Assembly: GCA_947471745.1 (NCBI GenBank)
Contig: CANJKZ010000428.1
Coordinates: 547,001-611,000, forward strand
DNA length: 64,000 bases
Direction: 5' to 3'
Source: Closterium sp. Naga37s-1
Taxonomy: Eukaryota > Streptophyta > Zygnematophyceae > Desmidiales > Closteriaceae
Positions within the stretch are counted from its first letter, which is position 1. Every line of letters begins with the position of its first letter. The notes below the pieces were generated by a model. It had not been told where the DNA came from and made no database searches. It saw only the letters and a list, made by a program, of their open reading frames with translations. Positions 42,101-51,612 of this stretch are shown here, piece after piece. The translations under genes and the position numbers were made by a program.

Positions 42101-44132
42101 CAGGGGGGAAGCCAAGGAAGACGCAGGGAACAGCACGGGGGGACAGCTTGTCCGCAGACAAGTCGCGGACAAACGCCCGAGATCCCCAGACCCGAAACGC
42201 AGACGCATCGCCAACCTTCCCCGTCCACCGCAAGGTGGGGGAGGTCTCTGGCAAGGAGACCCGGGGCTGAAGGTTGAGCTGATGCGCTGCGTACTGAACC
42301 GCAAACGGCCACAGAAAATGGGGGGCAGCCGCATGGATCATGGACGTACGAGCGACGTCCATGACCATGCCAATGCGGCGCTCAGCAATCCCATTTTGCT
42401 GTGGAGAGGCCGGAAGCGTGAAGGTCTGGCGGATGCCCTGTGCACGACAGAAGGCTCCCAGACGGGCAGAGGAAAACTCCCCGCCTCTGTCAGAGTGCAG
42501 ACGCAGAACAGGAAAGTCCGAGCCGAAACTCTCTCTGAGCTGGAGACGAGCTGCGCGGATCCAGTCGATCAACACCTCAGTGACGTCACCCTTGCTGCGC
42601 AAGGGGAAGACCGTGGTGTAACGCGAGTAGTCGTCAACCACCAACAGGAAGTAACGCTCGTGACCCTGGCCACGGACGCGGGCGGGGCCCCACACGTCCA
42701 TGTGAAGAGTCTGCAGCGGAGCCTCTGTCGGAGGAAACTCGGAGGAGTGAGGGGCGGCGCGCTGTCGCCCCTCGACGCAGGGGACGCAGGTAGGGGCAGG
42801 CCCCGGAGGTAGGGGAGGGAGAGACCGGGGGAGACCAGAGACAAGGACACGGGAGGCCATGCCTCGGAGACGAGGCAGGGAGGGGTGACCAAGGCGGTGG
42901 TGCCAAAGGAGAGTCTGGTGAGACAGGAGACGACACGAGCAGGGAGCAGACTCAGGACCAGACCTGGACGCTGCAGCAAACACCTGACTCGACGCAGCTA
43001 CCTGACCAGACTCAGCAACCGGAGGAGACTCAGTAGTCAGTGTGTACAGGCTCGACCCCGGCCGACGGGTAAACGTGGCCAAGTGTCGGCCCGTCCGCGC
43101 ACACGTACAGTGGGTCACCCGCTGACTCGCAGGAGTGAACTGGTCAACCCCCCGATCCTGTAGATCAGCACCACTCACCAAGTTCGTAGAGAACGAGGGG
43201 AGGTAGAGACCTGACAGGGTGCCAGAGGGGGCTGCCGGACAGGGTAAGACAGTGGAGAAGCGAGCAAGGACAGGACCCCCAGAGGGGTCCGCCAGGGAGA
43301 CCGCAACCGGCCGACTGAGCGGCGTAAGCGTGGTGCAGTGTCGAAAGAAGGAGCGGGAAGCACCCGAGTCAAGAGTGAAGGTGTGTAAGGCCTGAGACAA
43401 CGTGGTACCTGAGAGAGCAGACTCACCAGCACCTGGGGCAGCAGACGCACTAGCACCTAGAGCAGCAGCCTCACCAGCACCTAGAGCAGCAGCCTCAATG
43501 CCCGGGTCAGGCGAAACACACAGGTAACAGTCACCCTCATCACTAGTAGGCAATGCATACATGGCAGTGAGGATAGCATCATAGTCAAGAGTATAGATAT
43601 CTACCCGCAGCCGAAGCAGCTCCACCCAGTCGGGGAGCTCAGCCGCGTCGCCAAACTCCGTACGCCAGGCGTCGCTCAGACGAGCGAAGCAGCGGGACTC
43701 TGCGTGACCAAACGTCCCGCAAGGCTGACCAGTCCGAGCACCAGTGCGAATGACGTACGGACAGCGAGCAGTACCCCGTGACCCGTCACGCTGAGTGTAC
43801 CACTCACGAAGCTGCTGGGGCGAAATGACCGCTTGCGGACGACGCTGAAGCTGCACCTGGCCACTACAAGCAGCTGCCGAACTACTCACTCCAGGACGAC
43901 TCCCACTACGGCCACCCCGACAACCCCAACTAGCGTACCACTCACGAAGCTGTTGGGGGGTGAGGGACTCACGCGGGCGACGCTGCAGCTGCACCTGGCC
44001 ACTACAAGCAGCTGTGGAACTTCTCACTCCAGGACGACTCCCACTATAGCCACCCCGACATCCCCAACTAGCGTACCACGCACGAAGCTGTTGGGGGGTG
44101 AGGGACTCACGCGGGCGACGCTGGAGCTGCAT
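39131..44132 (-). pseudogene. Copia A5 polyprotein, frameshifted in the linker
   Basis: From ATG 44132 the frame gives three LREWY modules, a C-X13-C Cys/His box, protease DSGA and a full integrase. At about 41667 a deletion removes the start of the integrase-RT linker (the SPQELREWFARRWSR segment in A3/A6). The frame shifts and ends at 41496. In the other frame the remaining linker, RT with YVDD (40103-40114) and RNase H are open down to 39131. One deletion event is enough to explain the damage. Confidence 0.92.
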
Positions 44133-44305
44133 CTGGCCACGCCAGGAGCAGCAGTAGCAGTAGAAAGAGCAGCAGCAGTAAGAGCAGCAGTAACAGCAGT
44201 ACGGGCAGGGCAGTGCTCACCAGTGGCGAGAAGGGCAGGCGTACGACGGCGGCAACGGCGAGGCCGCTACCACTGTAGAGCGAGAGCTCCGCGGCAGCTG
44301 CAGGG

Positions 44306-44560
44306 GTGGCTGCTCCAGGGGCGGCAGTTGTAGGGGCGGCTGCTCCAGGGGCGGCTGCTCCAGGGGCGGCTACTGCAGTGGCGGCTGCTCCGGGGGCGGC
44401 TGCTGCAGTGGCGGCTGCTCCAGGGGCGACTGCTGCAGTGGCGGCTGCTCCAGGGGCGGCTGCTGCAGTGGCGGCTGCTCCAGGGGCGGCTGCTGCAGTG
44501 GCGGCTGCTCCAGGGGCGGCTGCTGCAGTGGCGGCTGCTCCAGGGGCGGCTCGGCTGCTG
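44306..44560 (-). repeat. 30-bp tandem repeat in the A5 leader
   Basis: Units near ggcggctgctccaggggcggctgctgcagt repeat about eight times. They match the second leader block of A3 (about 22350-22560). Confidence 0.85.
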
Positions 44561-44780
44561 GGCGACTCGGCAGCTCAGCTGCTGGGCGGCTCGGCGGCTC
44601 GGTTGTTCGCTAGGGGCGGCGACGGGGCCGGGTAGGGGCGGCGACGGGGCCGCTAGGGGCGGGGAGCGGCGACGGGGCCGCTAGGGGCGGCGACGGGGCC
44701 GCGTAGGGGCGGCTACGAGGCCGCGTAGGGGTGGCGACGGGGCCGCGTAGGGAGGGAGGCGGCGTTTTTCTTTTTTTTTA

Positions 44781-44930
44781 ACAGTCACCCTCATCATTAG
44801 TAGGCAATGCATACATGGCAGTGAGGATAGCATCATAGTCAAGAGTATAGATATCTACCCTCAGCCTAAGCAGCTCCACCCAGTCGGGGAGCTCAGCCGC
44901 GTCGCCAAACTCCGTACGCCAGGCGTCGCT
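44781..44930 (-). repeat. Duplicated gag segment beside the A5 5' LTR
   Basis: About 150 bp nearly identical to 43527-43676 in the same orientation, covering codons around the DYDAILTAMYAL region. It ends flush against the 5' LTR where the primer-binding site should be. Confidence 0.88.
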
Positions 44931-45056
44931 TGTGAAGAAATGAGGAATGAATGAACTAGCAAGCAGGTGGGTACAAGTAGGAAAACCTAGAAGTGTTGTA
45001 CCCCATATTGTCTACCCCACTATAGCCTACACAGACTATAGCATAAGAGTTTGTCA
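44931..45056 (-). repeat. 5' LTR of A5
   Basis: Matches the 3' LTR except for two bases, one of which changes the terminal TGACA on the plus strand to TGTCA. The flank GAATC follows. Confidence 0.92.
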
Positions 45057-45685
45057 GAATCCACTGTGCCGTTAGTCTAATCTTGTAGCGCACACAGAGC
45101 GTGATGATGGCCCGACAGATGAGCGTAAGGTCGTTATGACGAGAACCACCTTTCTTCAATATATAGTAAGCTGCCTGGCTGTCGCGTCGTAGTATGACGT
45201 GTGATCGCTGGATCTCATGGCTGAAAGTAGACAGCACCCAGAAAATTCCAGCAAGCTCGCGAAGCATGCTTGAGGTGGCCGATAGCGCACTGGGGAACGG
45301 GAAGGAGCTTGAGCCGGCTCGGCCATCCGGCGTGGAATAACAACTTCCCCAAGCATGGTCGCTTGCATCCACGTATATGACGACGTCATATATGTGCTGA
45401 TTATGGAAGCATTAGCCGTTGAAGGCATCGAACTGAGTCAGCCAAAATCGCAGCTCGACTATCGATTCCGGTGAGAACTTGATGGATTCTCCCCAAGACC
45501 GACATGCATTGATTTGAGAGAGGAGGTGATCGGAGAAGGCCCGTGCGATGGTACCGAGTGCCAAAGCCATAAAGGCTAGCATGCCAGTTATCCTGGCCGC
45601 GCGACGCACTGGGATACGCCCCTGCATACTCGTCCGGTATATTTCTTCGAGCCCGACGAGAAGCGTCGACCGAGAAAGTTGTTGT
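45057..45685 (-). pseudogene. RT C-terminus and RNase H start of the DIRS/PAT-like element
   Basis: Two minus-strand frames give QGRIPVRRAARITGML...LGTIARAF, typical after the DIRS RT palm. Then YVDASDHAWGSCY...SSMLRELAGIFWVL, VILRRDSQAAYYIL and the end at TAQWI, which are RNase H motifs with conserved Asp and Glu. A frameshift or stop lies between them near 45410. The segment is bounded by A5 on the left and B on the right. Confidence 0.83.
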
Positions 45686-45825
45686 TGTTAGAAACAAGAA
45701 GTGCAAAAGAAGAATGACGAAAGAGGGGTTTCACTAGCAGCAGTTGGGGTACATATAGCAAACCCTAACTGGGTTGTACTCGCTATAGAGCACCCCACTA
45801 CAGGCTAGATAATAACATTCTGACA
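45686..45825 (-). repeat. 3' LTR of element B
   Basis: On the minus strand TGTCAGAATG...TTTCTAACA, followed by GTTGT-type flank. Confidence 0.92.
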
Positions 45826-45848
45826 CACCCCCATAGCCAAAGTGGGGT
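45826..45848 (-). promoter_or_regulatory. Polypurine tract of element B
   Basis: The minus strand reads CCCCACTTTGGCTATGGGGGTG against the LTR border, one base different from the A tract. Confidence 0.72.
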
Positions 45849-46489
45849 GTAATCAGCACAATGAGCAGACATAGTAATAGTTCATAATTATAAGCAAAGC
45901 TAGAGGCGATCACAGAGGGCAAGTGAGGAGGAGGAGGAATTGTGAAGGGAGAGAAGATGGGAGACGACGGCTGAAGCTGCAGACACACGGGCAACAGGAG
46001 GACTGGCACAGTGGCTACCGAGCGCACGAGGGCACCGGACTACGGGAGTATCTGGCTCCGCGGCTACGACAAGCGGCAGGAGCAACGGACCCACAGGCGA
46101 CTGGCACAGCAAGGCTCTCTGGGCTACCGAGAGCGCGACGGCTCCGGACTACAGGCGCTGCGCACGACACGACGGCGGCCTCCTCTCAGCCTCCCCAAAC
46201 AGTCCCACCTCCTTTCCACACACCCCCTGCTGCACCCCTAGCTCCACTCCCACGTCACCCCCACAACTCCACTCCCCGCGGCTCCCACACCTCCACCCCC
46301 CTCAGCAGCAGCTGCAGCAGTGGGAGACAAACAAGGAGGAGGGGAACACCCACACCGCGCACCCCCATGCTTGCCACCCCACACCCCCCACCACCGCGGA
46401 ACGCACGGCGGCACGGGAGGAATGGGCAGCACGGGGGGGGGGGGGGGGGACGGGACAGAAGGGGGGGGGGGGGGGGGGGGGTGGCGCGC

Positions 46490-46720
46490 TGCTCCTCAGG
46501 GCGCCGAAACGGACGGGCGGGGGGGCGCGCGCGGTTCCCCAGGGCGCCGCGACAGACGGGCGGGAGGCGCGCGCGGCTCCCTAGGGCGCCGCGACGGACG
46601 TGCAGGGGCCGCGCGCGACTCCCTAGGGCGCCGCGACGGACGGGAGGGGGCCGCACGCTACTCCCCAGGGCGCCGCGACGGACGGGAAGGGGGGCGCGCG
46701 CGGCCTGCAGGGCGACGCGA
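46490..46720 (-). repeat. Tandem units of about 42-45 bp in element B
   Basis: Roughly five degenerate units carrying cagggcgccgcgacggacggg on the plus strand. Non-coding. Confidence 0.75.
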
Positions 46721-46909
46721 CGAGACGGGCGGGGGCTGTGCGCGGGTCCCCACAGCAGAAAACCGCCGCGCGCCCCGAGCGCACGGCGGGATGAAAAAAC
46801 CCTAAACCTGGCAGGAAGAAGATGTCGCGCGCCCGAGGCGCGCGAGAAGTAGAATAGCAGCGGAAGCAGTTAGGTGGCGGGCCCACCCACAGGATCGACC
46901 CAAGGGGGT

Positions 46910-46927
46910 CGACCTGCTCTGATAGCA
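46910..46927 (-). promoter_or_regulatory. Primer-binding site of element B
   Basis: The minus strand reads TGCTATCAGAGCAGG just inside the 5' LTR. It matches the initiator-Met site TGGTATCAGAGC except at the third base. Confidence 0.82.
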
Positions 46928-47067
46928 TGTCAGAAACAAGAAGTGCAAAAGAAGAATGACGAAAGAGGGGTTTCACTAGCAGCAGTTGGGGTACATATAG
47001 CAAACCCTAACTGGGTTGTACTCGCTATAGAGCACCCCACTACAGGCTAGATAATAACATTCTGACA
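46928..47067 (-). repeat. 5' LTR of element B
   Basis: 140 bp, TG...CA, nearly identical to 45686-45825. It is flanked on the right by GTTGT. Confidence 0.92.
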
Positions 47068-47790
47068 GTTGTGTGAGTATCCAATATAAGGCTAAGAAAT
47101 TTAAGCCGCTATGATGGCTCGAGCTGTGACTTTTCCATATTCACGATAAAACCGGCAGAATGAAGGTCCTTCAGTATGATGGCTCGAACGTGGAGTGCCT
47201 CTGACCGCGTCGTACTGATAAATAGGAGATTGTCAACGTAAGGAATTAATCGAATGCCTCGGCTCCGCCAGTGCTTGGCAAGTTGCTTAATCAACTGTGT
47301 TAAGACGAACGACGCTGTGGCGAGCCCAAATGGCAATGACAAAAAATTGGTATCGTTGGCCTTGCAAGGAGAATCCGAGAAACCGCCAAAATGAAGGGTG
47401 GATGTCCACGTGATGGTAGACCGACTTAAGGTCTATTGTAAACAGCCATTCGCCCTGGCGCATCACGTGGATGTCCACGTGATGGTAGACCGACTTAAGG
47501 CCAGGGACCCGATTGAGTCCTTCATATCGAAACCGGGGGACAGAGAGGAAGGAGTTTACGTGGCGAAGGTATAGTATGAGCATTTTCTTTGAAGGTTGGA
47601 CAACCACGTTGAGTGGGCTAATACATGTGAGCGGCGCATCAGGAGGTACGATAAGAGCGGCGCCGGTGGCGAGTAGGTCCGACACTGCCTCTTGCGCAAA
47701 TGTCGTATGTTGCAACGCACCCGCATGGTTTGAGGCGTGGTGAGGGGTAGGTTCGACTGACCGCCATGGTAGACGATATGGACACTCATG
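47068..47790 (-). pseudogene. Reverse transcriptase N-terminal part of the DIRS/PAT-like element
   Basis: Minus-strand frames give VSDLLATGAALIVPP, SPLNVVVQPSKK, GEWLFTIDLKSVYHHVDIHP, then LPFGLATASFVLTQLIKQL and the catalytic block IPYVDNLLFIS. The last Asp of the usual YVDD is Asn. A 34-bp direct duplication (47398-47431 and 47467-47500, spaced 69 bp, in frame) repeats KSVYHHVDIH. A frameshift lies between FFVIA and SLPFG near 47330. It continues at 45685 once B is removed. Confidence 0.83.
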
Positions 47791-48082
47791 CCTGAATGTA
47801 CATGGTCCCTTGCTGATGGGGCATTATCCCAATATGTTATATATTTTCTCCCCTCATTGGGCTTTCAAATTTTTTTTTTTTTTTTTCAGAGCACACCCTA
47901 TAAGGGCTGCGAGCTAGTACATTGTGTCAAATGTTTTTTTTTTTCCGGGTACTCTTCTTTACCTCTTGATAAATATGATTGCCATATTTTGTTTTCACCA
48001 ATCAAGTCCCCAAGAGAAATATTTGAACAGAACATTTATCACCAACACTATATTTTATAATAGAAATTACCACCCACAGGTT
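47791..48082. other. AT-rich spacer inside the DIRS/PAT-like element
   Basis: Contains poly-T runs at 47868-47887 and 47935-47944. No gene seen; it separates gag from RT. Confidence 0.5.
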
Positions 48083-49639
48083 TCAAGCAATCTTAGCGGG
48101 CTGATTAGCCCCTTGGCCACGTTGCGGGCAATCGGCTATTCCGTGGCCGGGTTCGCGGCAATAAAAACAACGCCCGTCGCCATCCCGACGCCTAGTCCAG
48201 TGGCGTTCCCCTTGACCTCGATTGCGAGGGGCGGGATTTGGGTGAGATGAGGCGGTGGGCCTATGCGGCCTCTTCTTGCTGGCCGCCACAATTTCAGTGG
48301 CCGCCTTAACGTTTTTATCCTCCACGACCTCGCTATACTTAATCTTTAAGGCCATGCTGGCCACCTCGAAACCGCATTGATCCGTGGTGAATAAGAAATG
48401 AATATTTTCTTCAGCCTCGTCAACTATCTGCTGCAGATAATAGGCAAGTTGTTCGCCGCCGTGTGAAGGTACGATGGAAATAGCATGACGAGCAATAGCT
48501 TGAATGCGTTCGAAACTAAACAATTGAGTGCGAATGCCGTCACTTTTCACGAGAGAAGAACGCAACTGAGGGCGTGCAGGAGGAATGGGAGCCAGGATAG
48601 GGGTTGCCGTAGTGGGCTTAGGACGAACGGTATTTCCTTCGTCGAGATTCTCAAAGTTGACGTGGTAGACGTCGTCCTCACCCTCCATATTAAGAGGAGG
48701 AGAAGGAGGAGGAGGAGGGGCGCGGGGGCGAGGTGCCGTTGCTGCGACGGGGCGTACGGGATCAGCTGTTGCTGCATGGTCACCAACGTTGCCGCGTTGG
48801 AGCGCCGCGAGAAGGCCGAGCACGTGTCCAATCGCCTCGTTATTATTTGCTGCTGCTCCAATGTTGTTTCCAGTATAACGCGCCGAGTTGTTTTCCGTTG
48901 TACGGCGCTCTGCCGAAGCACTGGATCTAGCTGTAATGCGATCCCTGCCAGTTTCGGTGAAGATTCGTCGCAGGTTCTGCTGGCTGACGGGGTCAAGGCG
49001 AGCGATAATTTCGGCGATTTCCAAAATCTCAGCTGCCAGATTGCACGTATCCTGGTGGTCGCCTTGATTCGCCTGTCGATTTGAAGAATCAGGACGACGA
49101 TTCTCGCGCGCATGATCTCGCATCTGACGGTCACGATTTGCACGCACTGGATCCTGGTCGCGATCTGCCCGAGCAGAATCGCGATGATTGTGATCTGCTC
49201 GGGGAGATTCACGATGATTGCAACCTGCAGGAGCAATACCGCAATCATCGCGGTCTGCAGGCGCAGGACCGCGATCATTACGGTCCTGCGCCTGGGGTGC
49301 TGTGGCCGGCCGAATTGGGGCGTTTTCGCCTGGCTGTGACGCGTCTGCATGTGCGCGTGGGGAACGACCCTCGCCTTGAAACCCGGGAGGACTTCCCTGC
49401 TCGTTGCCGCCGTTATCACCGTTTCGACGGGATCCTTTGGAACCAGGGGCAGAAATGGACGCGCCGTTTAACAGCTCCGGTTTCCGTCATTTCAACGAAG
49501 AGATCGTGAGCGTTCACGCTGAGATGAAGAAGCGCGATCCTCGTCCCTCGTTGGAGATCCGCGCCTGCCGCTGCTGCGCGTAACCATTCTTAGCGCAGGA
49601 GGACGGCCGGTTACAGCGGAAACAAAACCAGTAGCCATG
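48083..49639 (-). pseudogene. gag of the DIRS/PAT-like element
   Basis: A minus-strand frame open from about 49480 to the stop at 48083 encodes an Arg/Asp-rich N-terminal part, a central domain (FERIQAIARHAISIVPSHGGEQLAYYLQQIVDEAEE) and a canonical zinc knuckle CFYCREPGHGIADC near the end. An upstream ATG at 49639 (MATGFVSAVTGRPPALRMV) starts a different frame that stops at 49492. So the N-terminus is probably frameshifted near 49490. Confidence 0.75.
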
Positions 49640-49826
49640 GACGAAAATCCGAAGTTGATTACGTCTTCAACTAGTGTGCTCCTATGCCTTGCTCTAGGCA
49701 TAGAAAGGGTTTAGGGAGTGTGTTGAAGCAAATCAAGATCTGAAGATGAGAATGAGACTAGGTGGCAGGTCCATCGGACCTGTGAGAATGTGAAGGAGCT
49801 TGTCTCCTTTACAGCAAACTCCTCTT

Positions 49827-49871
49827 CTAGTCGAATCACAATCCTCAAAATTTTGAAGTTAACTTAAAAAT
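49827..49871 (-). repeat. Right copy of the terminal direct repeat of the DIRS/PAT-like element
   Basis: Same orientation as 37140-37184. It lies upstream of gag, at the 5' end of the element. Confidence 0.65.
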
Positions 49872-50978
49872 ACATGTTTCTGTACAGTGTGCCAGGCAGG
49901 CCCCTAGATTCGTTTTGAGGCACTCTAATCGATTAGTGTACACCCCTCCGTTTAGAGCGATGCGATCGTTCACCCGATCTGGTTGTTGTCACGTACCAGG
50001 TGGGTCAAGTGTCACGTAGCTGAGCTGGCAGCAGGCAGAAACTGTTGCTTGGCATGGCGTGTGAGCATCTGGCAGTGCCGCACGAAACTTTCACTACGAA
50101 TGAGGAGCTTCGCAATTTCACAGCAGTGTGTGCTCCAGATGTTTTTACAACGAATCAGCATCAAAATCGCCTATTCTTTACAATACATTAGCGATAACTT
50201 ACATGTGACGAGATTTTGTCTTTGAAATTTCGTAGTCACGCAACCATTTTCTTAGCGTAACTGGGAGAAATTCTCGACGAACGAGTGTATTCGGATGTCC
50301 CAGCTGTTGAATTCTGTGTGCGTTGCTCACGTCCTAGCACTCCACTGCCATCTCGGAAGAGGGCATATCGAAAAGAAACTTCCAGGAAACTTCGCTCCAA
50401 TAAGTTCGCAGAGTGCACCCCCGATACAAGTCTGAGGCTCAGCCTACACTATTAAAATTAGGCTGAAATTTCAGACAAGTCATAAAAAAAACTCTGAAAA
50501 ATCAGAGAAGGTACATGAAAAAAATCTTAGACTTCAAACTATGTAAAAAAAAAAGTCTGAACGGACTCTTAATCATACTAAAAAGTCTGATATCTAGGGC
50601 CCTGGTGCCAGGCGATTTCGCCTCAACGAAAATAAAAACAGAATTGTGAGAGTGTTGGCAAAAAACTGAAGCGCTTCTGTTATGAGGGAACGAGGGTTGG
50701 GTAGGTTGTTGTCAGAGGTCCACTTGTGATCCCCGATTGATCCTAGGGAAGGGTTACAGGCACGTTGGCCTGGGGGATTATGGGCGCACTCACCCGCTAC
50801 ATATAAAAATCCCTTTTATCCCAGTGGTTAGTGGCTGGGATGCTGACAGTTGTCGCTCACAAAAGGGAAAGGCCTCTCGTCACCTAACTCACCTTCCACC
50901 TCACACACCACAGATATAATCATCTATTACCTAATAGATTAGGTACACACAACCTAGGCGTGGGCCGGAGGGTGCTAG
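49872..50978. other. No recognisable gene; possible host intergenic DNA
   Basis: I find no domain, LTR or RNA gene. Bases 50455-50600 are A/T-rich with repeated tctga/tcaga motifs and A runs. A TATAAAAA motif is at about 50802. Confidence 0.5.
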
Positions 50979-51087
50979 TGTCAAATGTTGTAGCCTGTAG
51001 TGAGGCTTGTCTTAGGGGGTACAAATATTTGGGTTTGCTGTAAGTATCCCAACCCACATCAATGAACACACAATTCAGTTTCTGACA
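50979..51087 (+). repeat. 5' LTR of element F (109 bp)
   Basis: TGTCAAATG...TTTCTGACA. It shares tagcctgtagtg, ggggtacaa and gggtttgct motifs with A and B LTRs. Confidence 0.75.
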
Positions 51088-51104
51088 TGGTATCACCTAG
51101 GTTA
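51088..51104 (+). promoter_or_regulatory. Primer-binding site of element F
   Basis: TGGTATCACCTAGGTTA directly follows the LTR. The first eight bases match the initiator-Met site and then it differs, so another tRNA may prime it. Confidence 0.55.
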
Positions 51105-51287
51105 GGATCCTGTAGGATTCCGTTCCTCTTGCCCGAGCCTCCCGAGCCTCACGCGCCTCACCCGTCCCGTCCTGTCTTGTAGCGCTGCAATAGCGCCCCT
51201 TTCGACGCTTGCTGAAGCGCGTTCTGCACGTTCTCGCGCCCGTCCCTTCCCGCACCTGCCCTAAGCGCCCGCCGCGCCTGCCCTGAG

Positions 51288-51413
51288 TGATAAGAAACGA
51301 GGAATGATTGACTAAGGGAAAGGTTGGGTACAAGTACAAACCTAGAAATGTTTTGTACCCCATATGTGCTACCCCACTATAGCCTACACAGGCTAAGTCA
51401 TACAAGTCTGACA
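51288..51413 (-). repeat. 3' LTR of A6
   Basis: On the minus strand TGTCAGACTTG...TTCTTATCA. The polypurine tract lies at 51414-51437. Confidence 0.94.
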
Positions 51414-51612
51414 CACCCCCATAGGCAAAGTGGGGGAGAACAAGGGGTCACAAGACCAGTCAAGCAAAGCAAAGCAAGCTCAGGGTGGATCACAACGTCA
51501 CCACACAGTCCGAGCACAAGAGCAAGGCCACAAGGCCAGTTCACATGCAAGATCACATATAGAAAGGTAAACAAGCAAGTGCAGGTATAGAAAGATCACA
51601 GTACAAGCAAGG

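Larger units (their letters stand above)
38808..45056 (-). mobile_element. Copia element A5 (capsid-less subfamily)
   Basis: LTRs of 126 bp lie at 38808-38933 (3') and 44931-45056 (5'), differing at two positions by eye. The target duplication GAATC lies at 38803-38807 and 45057-45061. It shares the A3-type gag with repeated LREWY modules and no capsid. The primer-binding site expected next to the 5' LTR is missing and a copy of a gag segment stands there. It is inserted in the RNase H of the DIRS-like element. Confidence 0.93.
45686..47067 (-). mobile_element. Element B, complete non-autonomous LTR element (1.38 kb)
   Basis: LTRs of 140 bp lie at 45686-45825 and 46928-47067 and differ at about one position. 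The target duplication GTTGT lies at 45681-45685 and 47068-47072. A primer site and a polypurine tract are present. No gag, protease, integrase or RT is encoded in the 1.1-kb interior, which is GC-rich and repetitive, with poly-G runs near 46434-46482. By size and content it is a TRIM/LARD-like element. LTR start, polypurine tract and leader style resemble family A. Confidence 0.93.
37140..49871 (-). mobile_element. DIRS/PAT-like tyrosine-recombinase retrotransposon, dismembered
   Basis: The minus-strand order is gag (49639-48083), RT (47790-47068), RT end and RNase H (45685-45057, then 38807-38300) and tyrosine recombinase (38256-37177). B (45686-47067) and A5 (38808-45056) are inserted between these pieces with perfect target duplications, so they were once contiguous. 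A direct repeat of about 45 bp lies at both ends (37140-37184 and 49827-49871). Direct rather than inverted ends fit PAT/Ngaro-style split direct repeats. No copia or gypsy integrase is present. Confidence 0.85.
50979..51287 (+). mobile_element. Element F, 5' end (continues at 58639)
   Basis: A 109-bp LTR, a primer site and a GC-rich leader with gcccgccgcgcctgccc units, interrupted by A6. The leader resumes at 58639-58818 and is then cut by element E. No coding part of F is in the window. Confidence 0.75.

Noticed and set aside
42075..42812. Long antisense open frame (about 245 codons) over the A integrase, present in several copies (for example 24046-24783, 33123-33809, 54708-55445)
   Set aside because: It lies exactly opposite conserved integrase codons and recurs because the sense protein is conserved. 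The GC-rich codon pattern keeps the antisense frame open. No domain was recognised.
45923..46852. 309-codon plus-strand open frame in element B
   Set aside because: It is antisense to the element, low-complexity and carries no domain. The truncated B copy does not preserve it.
49872..50978. Possible host gene or RNA gene
   Set aside because: Only short open frames, no splice-linked domain and no tRNA-like fold that I could recognise by eye.
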